Shown one piece after another: positions 56,100-64,000 of a stretch of 64,000 bases of DNA (its first letter is position 1; each line of letters begins with the position of its first letter). This DNA comes from Tupaia tana (lineage: Eukaryota > Chordata > Mammalia > Scandentia > Tupaiidae): positions 10,326,017 to 10,390,016 of the forward strand of contig JAKSZU010000004.1 in the NCBI GenBank assembly GCA_026018925.1, written 5' to 3'. The notes under the pieces are model-generated. The model was given only the letters and a program-made list of their open reading frames with translations. It ran no database searches and had not been told where the DNA came from. A program made the position numbers and the translations under genes.

Positions 56100-57430
56100 T
56101 TATTCCTTAGAAAACTTAGGTCCACTGCAGAGAATCTAGCCTTTTGCCAAATGGCAAACATGCCTTTCTTTGTCTCTCGTGTATGGTTGAAGGTTAAATG
56201 TAGACTGCTTGACTTGCCAGTTCATTTACTCCCATGAGGGCTCTTGAAGGGTCTCTCCCTGTAGGTCCCTGTGCCACCCCGACTCTAAATCAATTCTGGT
56301 CCCCTTAGGAAGTCACACGGTGAGCCGCAGCCCAGAGACGGCTCAGTGACGGTCAGCACCGGCTCACTGTTCCAAACTTTCTGAAGGCAGGCTGCACCTG
56401 GCTGAGCTAATGCTTTCTCCCTACCCCCAGCAGGAGCAGCTTCCTAGCAAATTCTTGGTGAGTGAATGAATGAAACTCCGTCGAGAACTCAGGCCTCATT
56501 CCTGTTATCCAAGACCTGTGATCACTCAGAACCTTAGGCCTAACTCGTTATTTCACGTGACCCAGACATCTCGTCCTGGTCTCTGACTCATCTCTTCCAG
56601 GGCCTGTGGTAGCTGATCTTTAGTGTCTGGCCCCTTGCTTACTCAGAACTAAGGGACTACTTTGTCTCTGGGCCTTCCTAATAATACTGACCAGAGATGT
56701 CCTTAGGCGGATTTTCTTTTCTTCACCCGTAGCCAGAATCATCAGCACACACATTAAATGTGTTTAGAAATGTTTGAACTGAAGAGAATTACATTCAGAT
56801 TGCTAAAGTGAACAGACGCTTTGAGAAACAAGTTTTGGGCAGAAATCAGGGTTCAAAATTTTGAGTCCATTAGACTGACTAACTTGTAACCTTCAGCAAT
56901 TCAATGCAAATTAATTTTTATACTAACCAGTGAATCAAAGGAGGGGAGCAAGCTGAGTGAGCGCATAAATATGGTTGCCATGGAAACCTTTCCTAACAGG
57001 AGAGCACCTCCCAAGAATTTATACAGGCCCAGAGGAGCAATGTAACCCGATCTTTCTCTGTTCTCTTTCTGATGTGGGAAGAAGATGTTGAAACTAGGGT
57101 CCAGATAGAGATGGCTTTGGATTTTGCAAGAGATTCTCCCTTCTTAACGAGAGAATGAGGAAGAGAATTCTCCCGGCAAACCCCGGCTGTGATCAGGCAC
57201 CTTTCCTTCTAAGGAGCCACTAGGAATGCAGCTTCTATGATTTCGCGTCTGAGATGATATTAATTCAGTCAACAGAAACTTAGTCAGCACTTCTGACGTG
57301 GCCCATTGCCCAGAGCGACTATAACTCAATGATGTTCTGAACAATTTGAAAGGTGGACTGCATTAAACTGAGGGGATAGTTCTCAAATTTTGCCCTCATT
57401 TTGTGAGTAGATGTAATTAAATATTTAATA
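56100..57430. other. Putative intron DNA, no gene recognised
   Basis: Unique sequence apart from an L2-like TGAGTGAATGAATG near 56458. No exon with splice signals was recognised. Confidence 0.35.
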
Positions 57431-57431
57431 G

Positions 57432-57697
57432 TTTTTTTGTTTGTTTGTTTGGAGAGGTTTTTGCTATAGGACGCATGCGCTTGCCAGAAAGACAGAGACA
57501 AAGAGACAGAAAGCGAGAAATCACCCCCCAGAGGGGATGGCCACGCCGCAATCCCTTCTCCTCCATTCTGTTCTTGGGGTCTTGGGCACACACGCACACA
57601 CGCCCGGTGTGAGTTTAAGCCACCGAGTCTGAGACTTTAACCACGGTCGACTACATGGGAGTTCAGTGACATAGCCGTTATGCTAACTGCTGGTCCC
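57432..57697 (-). mobile_element. Long tRNA-derived SINE (family A)
   Basis: Reverse copy with tail (TTTG)n, TTTTTGCTATAGGACGCATG, and head ending CTAACTGCTGGTCCC. Confidence 0.9.
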
Positions 57698-58093
57698 TCC
57701 TTTTCTTTTCTATTTTATTTTCACTTACAACTAATGCTTGCATTTGTTTGGGGAAAAAATGACAATTTTTAAGCCCTTTCATTTTCTAAGGTGCTGGAAT
57801 TTGGATCCATGCAGGATACCTGTCTCTGGCCTGCAGAGAGGCAGTGGAGAGCAGGGGCGCCAGAGCTCACCTTGAGATCTAGCCTTGCCTCTCCCCCCAC
57901 GAAGTGTGATCATCACAGTCTCCTTCAGGTCTTCACTGTCTCTGAGCCCCTGGCCACATATAGAAAATCACTGTCCCTGCCTCAGAGTTAAGTCAGGGCG
58001 TTAGGAAAGTCACGATGTGTTTTCTATGCAAAAATGCGTCACGACTTTTCCGATGACCCTATAGAATTAAACAGGTTAAGACATGTGAGATGT

Positions 58094-58285
58094 GGTGCCA
58101 GCAGGTGGCATGGTAGTTTAGGCGCTAGACTCCAACATGGCCGACTGCAGTTCAAGTCCCAGACCTGGTGGCTTGCTTTCTCACTTTCTCTCTCTCTGTC
58201 TCTCTTTTTCTCTATCTCTGGTGAGTGCACATGCTCTATAGCAAATTTAAGATAATGATATTAATAAATTAATTTTTTAAAAAAG
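58094..58285 (+). mobile_element. Short-type SINE
   Basis: Head GTGCCAGCAGGTGGCATGGT with exact CTCF-core match at 58098-58109. No middle part; AT-rich tail ending TTAAAAAA. Confidence 0.86.
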
Positions 58286-58999
58286 GCAAGTGCGATGCAC
58301 TGTGCAGATTTTACTTTTTGTTACATCCTGTGACCTGCTAGGTGGTAGAGCTGACTGCACTGACGGAAGAGAAAGTTGGCACTCACAGAGATCTAAGAGC
58401 TCCCCTAAAGTTGTGCGGTAGAGTTGGGTACAGATTACTCTCATCCGTAATTTAGCACCAAAGCTTTCAGTCCACTTAGCAGAAGAGAGAAAATGGGAAT
58501 TGGAGTAAAAGGGAAGAACTTGGCTTTGGAGCATTTTGAGGTACAGACAACTTGTAAAAGATGGTGATACTAAAAAGCACATGAAAATGAGATTGCTTTC
58601 TCCAAGGCCAAGTGAATGTGAAATGCTCGGGAACACGTAAGATAAAGAGCATTGTACCAGGTCAGGTCCGTGGCACCTCCGGCCCCAAATTCAGGTGTTG
58701 GTCTTGATGGCAGCAAATGGAGAAGAGTCTTCCAGCTGCCACTGTGACCATGACAGAGTCATGACAGGATGGACTTGCCCAACCCTGTCTTTAATGAGCT
58801 GGCTCTGTCTTTTTCACCCAACTATTTAAGCTTTGTTTCTATTTTTTGTCTTTCTAATCTATTCACTTACTCATCAAACATCTTTAAAGTTTCTATACCT
58901 CATTTTAGTCATTGGGATACAAACATGAATAGAACCCAATACTGATCCAGAGGTTTCTAAGGAAGAACAGACATGGCACATTAGTTATGGTCCCCCTTT

Positions 59000-59203
59000 T
59001 TCTTTTTCTTTTTAAGTTTTGCTATGAGGGTGCATGCACTCACCAGAGGCAGAGAGCGAGGGATGGCCACGCTGCAGTTCCTTCTCTGGTCTCCGCTCAG
59101 GGTTTTGGGCAACATGTGTACAGGTGTCCAGCATGATTTTCAAGCCACCTGGTCCAGGACTAGAACCGTGCAGTCAGCCATGTGGGATCCAGTGCCCTAA
59201 CGT
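59000..59203 (-). mobile_element. Long tRNA-derived SINE, older
   Basis: T-rich start, TTTTGCTATGAGGGTGCATG, reverse B box GGTCCAGGACTAGAACC. The head's outermost bases are eroded. Confidence 0.78.
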
Positions 59204-59624
59204 GCCATAAGGGAAGTATTTTGAGGAGGGATCACTTAACTCTGCTTGGAATTTAGTAGAAGATTTTCTGGAGAAAGTGACCTTCGAGGTGATGATCGGA
59301 TGAGGAGGAGCTCCCCAGACAGACAGGAAGCAGTGAGTGCCCTGAGCGGAGCGTGTCCGTGTGTGTGAGAGAGAGCGTGGGGTGGGGGGCTCCAAGCCAG
59401 CAGGACTGCAGTGTGGAGGGCGTGGGGCACTCACAGGCGCGGCTGGAAAGGTAGGCCGGCGTCAACACAAGGGCGCGTTTGCGAGCTGAGGGTCGGACTT
59501 GGTGGTGGAAGCCTGGCAAGTGGTCAGGGCTCTTTAGGGGTAACCTGAGGAGGTCTGCCTTCCAGCGGTGCAGAGATGGTGTGGACAAGAGAGAGCCAGA
59601 TGGAATCTCGCAGTGAGAGAGGAC

Positions 59625-59872
59625 GCTCAGGCCCAGCCTGGTGGCACAGGCCAAAGGGCACCACTGCACAGTGCTGGCGCCCCGTGGAAGGTCCGGGTTC
59701 CCTTCGGAGCAGCTGAAACATGCCAGGTTCGGCAGTGCACCCCTGTAGTCCCAGCTGACCTGGGGCTGGGTGGGAGAATCGCCACATGGCAAGACCCTGT
59801 CGAAAACACCTTTCTAGCGTTCTCCTCTCTCCCTTTCTCTTTCTCTCATATAAAGAGAAAAAAAATGAATGA
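59625..59872 (+). mobile_element. Chimeric tRNA + 7SL-derived SINE (family B)
   Basis: The tRNA-like head is followed by a stretch that reads like the start of 7SL RNA: GCACCCCTGTAGTCCCAGCT, then GGGAGAATCGCC and AAGACCCTGTCGAAAA, as in B1/Alu monomers. It ends with a CT-rich part and an A-rich tail. This is the best single clue to the lineage. Confidence 0.8.
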
Positions 59873-60574
59873 ATGAGTGGAACCCCAATTTGACTTTTTG
59901 TCTTCTGCTGGTTTTTCACTCTGGATACGTATTATTTGTTAGCACCAGCATGTTGGAGACGTGGGGTGCTGGGCTCGCTGCTGGAAACGCTGAGAGAAGC
60001 TGTGCACGCCCACGTCTTGCAGGGTTTCGTTCGTCCTAAACACACGTCCTTGAGTGTTCGGCGTTCCCCACCCACCTTCTCTCTCATCCAGTCCCGGCAT
60101 GGTGCACAGCGTGTCAGGGGCTGGCTGTGCTTCTCATGGCCCTGCCACAGTGCCTTCCTCCCACCCTCTGCCTCCCCAAAGTGCAGTCCTAGTCACATAC
60201 TGAATTCCTAGAGAGGGTAAGTCTATTACACCCCGCTTTGACTTCTGTAAATTCTGTATTTTGCTCTCGTTTGCCCCAAACCTCAAGTTCCATGTGTTCA
60301 CCCTCCGTCACGCAGTGAGCTCCGGGGCCTTCTTCCTGTCCTTTCTGGTGGAGAGTCCTTTATTCTCCTGTGTGCTCCAGGACTATGTGCCAGAATCGCA
60401 GATGGTAGTGTTCTCTTGTCTTCCCCTAGGAGATCACACTCTCCAAAAGAATGACCATCCCACTCCTAAAACCTAAAGAAATAAAAGATGAAAGAGCACT
60501 TCTACTGAAAGAGAGAAGACAGTCCTGTTAGAAAGACTGCATTGCGTAACATCAACTGCGATTACAGTGCACTG

Positions 60575-60745
60575 AGCACGTGCACATGCTAGTTGCCATG
60601 CTAGGGCACGGCGTGTTCTGGAGCCTCACGGCACCTCGTGTCATTCCTGTCCTACAAATGAAGAAGAGGGTTCCGTGAGGTGAGCTGCCTTCTCCAGGTC
60701 AGAGCGCCAAGAGTCAGAGAGCCAGATTTCCGACGTAGGCCTGTC
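60575..60745 (-). mobile_element. MIR
   Basis: TGCACTGAGCACGTGCACAT, CCTACAAATGAAGAAGAGGG, GGTCAGAGCGCCAAGAGTC. Confidence 0.6.
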
Positions 60746-60915
60746 TGCCTCGAACTGGGCTGCCCACTGCCGCGTGCTGCGGGCGCTCGTGGGAGGCCTG
60801 CATACGGGGCCCTGTGGTCAGTAAGCCCGAGCCAGTTTTGTTTTAACTTTCCTTTACTCATCACTGCCATCATCAAGTCTGTCTCCCAATTTTCTTGATT
60901 CTTGTTAGTGACTTT

Positions 60916-61153
60916 TTTTAAGGTTTTTGTCATAGGGCACGTGCACTCACCAGAAAGAGACAGTGAGGGAAAGTGAGAAATCACCCCCTACGGGGACGGG
61001 CACACTGCACTCCCTTCCCCTATTCTCCTGCGATTTTGGGCACACATGCACATGTGCCCAGTGTGTTTTTCAGGCTTCTAGATCTGAGATTTGAACTGCT
61101 TTTGGCCATGTGGGAGTCCAGTGCTTTAACCACCATGCCACCTGCTCACCCTG
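60916..61153 (-). mobile_element. Long tRNA-derived SINE
   Basis: Reverse copy with TTTTTGTCATAGGGCACGTG, GAAATCACCCCCTACGGGGA and head ending ATGCCACCTGCTCACCC. Flanking TAGTG-C/ACTTT. Confidence 0.85.
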
Positions 61154-61169
61154 GTTTCTAGTGCCTTTA

Positions 61170-61340
61170 ATAGCTGTTTTATTTGAGAAGAAATAGATAA
61201 TCTGAATAGACCTACATCCATTAAAGAATCTGAGTTCTTGGCTTAAAACCTTCCCGCAGAGACAACTCCAGGCCCAGATGGCCTTACTGGTGAGTTCTGC
61301 TAACTATTCAGGAAAGAAAGGGCATGAATACTGCCTCAAG
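61170..61340 (+). mobile_element. L1 ORF2 fragment
   Basis: Matches the part of L1 ORF2 just before the reverse transcriptase core (AACTCCAGGCCCAGATGGCC, TGGTGAGTTCTGCTAAC). Short and non-coding; homologous in reverse to the copy at 63.76 kb. Confidence 0.82.
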
Positions 61341-61599
61341 TGTAAGTCCCCACGTTGCCCTGGCACCCTGCGGTCTGTGATGAGTGTCAGGATGCTGCAG
61401 GATGGAGTTCTCACATTAGTTCCGCAAGCTGTCGCAGTGTGTGCTGGACGCTGTGCTGATGGTTTTAGAAGCTGCCTCCAGGTGACTGGATTGCACCTTG
61501 GAATAAAATAACACTAACAGGTTTGTTGTAGAGACCGCACAAGATTCTTTATAAACAAATGTTGTGATTTCCATACTGTGTCGGTTCACCCTTGGTGAT

Positions 61600-62270
61600 G
61601 AGGTTAGTGGGCTGAGTCGTGACCACCCAAGTATATGAATCCCTAGAACCTGCAAATATTACCTTATAAGGAAAAAGGGTCTTTGCAGACGGCATAAAGT
61701 TAAGGGTCCTGATGTGGGGAGATGATCGTGAATATCTGTTTGGGCCCGAGATCCAATCACAAGTCCTTGGAAGAGAGAGGCAGAGGGAGACACAGATGAA
61801 GAGGCCGTAGAGCCATAGAAGCAAAGGCTAGAGGGGGTGGCAGCAAGCACAGGGATGCCGGCGGGTGCCAGGACCTGATTCTCCCCTCGACCCTCCAGAG
61901 GGAGTGGCCCTGCTCACCCCTTGAAGTCTGCCCCTTGAAACTAATACTGAGCTTCTGGCCTCTGGTCTCAAAAAGTTTGAGAGAATAAATTCCTGGGGAC
62001 CAGCAGTTAGCATAATGGCTATGTCACTGGACTCCCACTTAGTCAACCGCGGTTCAAGTCCCGGACCCGGTGGCTTAAACTCACACTGGGCGCATGTGCG
62101 TGCATGCCCAAGATCCCAAGAGGAGAATGGAGGAGAAGGGATTGCGGCGTGGCCATCCTCCCTGGTGGGTGATTTCTCGCTTTCTGTCTCTCTGTCTCTC
62201 TCTGTCTGTCTGGCAAGCGCACGCACCCTATAGCAAAAAAAAAAAAAAAAAAAAAAAAAACCCTCTCCAA

Positions 62271-62301
<31 letters not shown>

Positions 62302-62358
62302 TTTGAGAGAATAAATTCCTGTTGTTTTAAGCCACTAAGTTTGTGGCAATAAGGAACT
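61600..62358 (+). mobile_element. MaLR (MLT1-like) LTR, split by SINE
   Basis: GGGTCTTTGCAGACGGCATA, GAGAGAGGCAGAGGGAGAC and CTTCTGGCCTC lead to GAGAGAATAAATTCC. After the SINE it continues with TGTTGTTTTAAGCCACTAAG. Confidence 0.8.
61996..62300 (+). mobile_element. Young long SINE inside a MaLR LTR
   Basis: Complete copy with long poly-A and a TA array (62270-62295) at its end. A target repeat of about 25 bases including TTTGAGAGAATAAATTCCTG is present on both sides. Confidence 0.93.
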
Positions 62359-62424
62359 GATCCAATGAGCCTGGTCCAGTGCAATACTGGTCATTCTGAG
62401 GGCAAACTTTTAATTTTAGTATTA

Positions 62425-62678
62425 TTTTTTTTAGAGAGAGATTTTTGCCTATTATAGGGTGCCATGCACTCTCCAGAGAGACAGAAGTGAGAAATCACTC
62501 CCTGGGGGGATGGCAACACCACAGTCCCTTCTCCTCCATTCTCTTCTTGGGATCTTAGGCATGCACGCACGCACACATGCCCAGTGTAAGTTTTAAGCCA
62601 CCAGGTTCAGGACTCGAACTGTAGTCGACTATGTGGGAGTTCAACAACTTAACCATTGTACCACCTGCTGGTCCCAGC
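62425..62678 (-). mobile_element. Long tRNA-derived SINE
   Basis: Reverse copy with GAAATCACTCCCTGGGGGGA and reverse B box GTTCAGGACTCGAACTG; head ends ACCACCTGCTGGTCCC. Confidence 0.87.
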
Positions 62679-62754
62679 AACAAATATTTTGACTTAATAA
62701 AGACAATAATCAGTAATATAACATGTATTATATTTTCAATGATAATTTCAATGA

Positions 62755-62995
62755 ACACTTACATGGTGCCTACTGTGTGCTAGGCACTGGAGTAAGCATT
62801 TGAAATATATTGTATTTATTCATTTAATCTTTGGAACAGTCATGTGAGGAGTTCTATGGTTATTTCCATTTACAGATGAAAAGTTTGAAATGCATAGAAG
62901 TTAAATAACTTAAGCACAGTCATGCAAGTGATGGGGCCACGGCCTCAGTCCAGGCAGTCTGGCTCCAAAAGCCCATGCTGGTGAACACTGTGCCA
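62755..62995 (-). mobile_element. MIR
   Basis: GTGCCTACTGTGTGCTAGGC, CATTTACAGATGAAAAGTTT, CACAGTCATGCAAGTGATGG. Confidence 0.75.
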
Positions 62996-63013
62996 TTCAG
63001 GGCTTCGTGTTTG

Positions 63014-63080
63014 GTAGGTTCGACAAAAAAAAAAAAAAAAAAAAACAAACAAACAAACAAACAAACAAACAAAAAAAACA
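63014..63080 (+). repeat. Poly-A then (AAAC)n
   Basis: An A run of about 20 followed by CAAA units and a further A run; no SINE body precedes it. Confidence 0.9.
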
Positions 63081-63179
63081 TCGTGACAATGTCTGGAGTC
63101 CTCTCAGTGTTCCAGGCTCTTATGCATCTCCGCGTTTTCTGTTATGCTCACTGTCTGTCCTTCATTAAGTATCCTCTCT

Positions 63180-63468
63180 CTTTATTTATTTATTTATTTA
63201 TTTTTTATTTTTTTTTGAGAGGTTTTTCGCTATAGGGCGCGTGCGCTCGCCAGACAGAGAGAGAGAGACATAGAGATAGAAAGCGAGAAATCACCCCCCA
63301 GGGGGGATGGTCACGCCGCAATCCCTTCTCCTCCATTCTCCTCTCGGGATCTTGGGCACGCACGCACACGCGCCCGGCGTGAGTTGTAAGCCACCGGGTC
63401 CGAGACGCGAACCGCGGTCGACTACGTGGGAGTCCAGCGACATAGCCATTACGCTAACTGCTGGTTCC
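63180..63468 (-). mobile_element. Young long SINE with (TTTA)n tail
   Basis: Nearly unmutated reverse copy: GCTATAGGGCGCGTGCGCTC, and reverse B box with GCGAACCGCGGTCGAC. Tail array 63181-63205. Confidence 0.92.
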
Positions 63469-63728
63469 CTTTATTTATTTTTTGAAACGTTTTTGCTATA
63501 GAGTACATGCACTCACCATAAAGAGAGAGAGACAGAGAGACAGAAAGCGAGAAATCACCCCCCAGGGGGATGGCCACGCCACAATCCCTTCTCCTCTATT
63601 CTCCTCTCGGGATCTTGGGCACGCACGCACATGTGCCCAGCTGAGTTTAAGCCACCAGGTCTGGGACTCGAACTGCAGTTGACTACATGGGAGTCCAGCG
63701 ACAGCCATTACACCAACTGCTGGTCCCT
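63469..63728 (-). mobile_element. Long tRNA-derived SINE, adjacent second copy
   Basis: Reverse copy directly next to the previous one in the same direction, slightly more diverged; head ends CCAACTGCTGGTCCC. Confidence 0.88.
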
Positions 63729-63754
63729 CTTTTTTTAATTAATATCCTTTTATG

Positions 63755-64000
63755 GTTTTGCTATCGGGGTATTTCTGGCTGCACAGAATGAGTAATGGTT
63801 TCTTTATAGAGAAATTTATGTAGTATTCATATTCTTTCTTTCCTGAATATTTAATAGAACTCACCAGTAAAGCCATCTGGGCCTGGAGTTGTCTTTGTGG
63901 AAAGGTTTTAAACCAAGAATTCAGGTTCCTTAATCTGTTCCTTCTTGAGCGAGCTCTGATAATTTGTGTCATTCAAGGAATTTGTCCAGTTCACCTAGTC
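63755..64000 (-). mobile_element. L1 ORF2 fragment, continues past the edge
   Basis: The same ORF2 region in reverse (CCATCTGGGCCTGGAGTTGT) and further upstream sequence (AATTTGTCCAGTTCACCTAG). The frame is broken. Confidence 0.85.

Larger units (their letters stand above)
49206..64000 (+). other. PHC2: Putative PHC2 intron 1 (continues past the window)
   Basis: After the first-exon donor no coding exon was recognised to the right edge. The contents are SINEs, L2, MIR, MaLR and L1 fragments listed separately. Open frames in the first 500 bases are by-products of high GC content. Confidence 0.45.

Overview
The window is nuclear DNA from a placental mammal. It is dense in retroposons and has split genes, two CpG-island promoters and old mammal-wide repeats (MIR, L2, MaLR LTRs). 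The commonest repeat is a tRNA-derived SINE with a CT-rich middle and an A-rich tail, in about 40 copies. A rarer SINE at about 59.6 kb joins a tRNA-like head to a 7SL-like segment. 7SL-derived SINEs occur only in rodents, primates, tree shrews and their kin. No Alu, B1/B2 or lagomorph C repeat was recognised, so a tree shrew (Scandentia, Tu-type SINEs) is the best inference. This was not checked against a repeat library.

Three genes fit the block around human 1p35 and mouse distal chromosome 4. (1) ZSCAN20, minus strand: the SCAN-domain coding exon lies at 2594-3122 and a CpG-island promoter at about 10.4-10.7 kb. The later exons (Myb/SANT-like and zinc-finger parts) would lie beyond the left edge. 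(2) A Toll-like receptor gene, minus strand, 13722-16447, called TLR12. Signal peptide, leucine-rich ectodomain, membrane segment and TIR domain are all recognisable, but two single-base insertions in short homopolymers break the frame at the membrane/TIR junction and inside the TIR domain. (3) A second CpG island at 48.8-49.7 kb with a plus-strand untranslated first exon and a good splice donor at 49205/49206. From its position and its divergent orientation to ZSCAN20 it is inferred to be the distal promoter of PHC2. The rest of the window would then be PHC2 intron 1.

Layout: 1-10.3 kb is ZSCAN20 intron, coding exon and repeats. 10.3-10.8 kb is the ZSCAN20 promoter. 10.8-13.5 kb is intergenic, rich in MIR/L2. 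13.5-17 kb is TLR12. 17-30 kb is intergenic with SINE clusters, L2, mariner MITEs and L1 tails. 30.0-35.8 kb is a defective class I endogenous retrovirus with both LTRs, inserted into an older SINE and itself carrying a younger SINE. 36-48.6 kb is SINE-rich intergenic DNA with MaLR LTRs. 48.8-49.7 kb is the PHC2-type promoter. 49.7-64 kb is a putative intron with further SINEs, an interrupted MaLR LTR and two L1 ORF2 fragments.

The three genes are not known to act together: ZSCAN20 encodes a SCAN zinc-finger factor, TLR12 an endosomal innate sensor and PHC2 a Polycomb PRC1 subunit. The most useful observations are the state of TLR12, the nested retrovirus/SINE stack, and a CTCF-core-like motif in the head of one SINE subtype.
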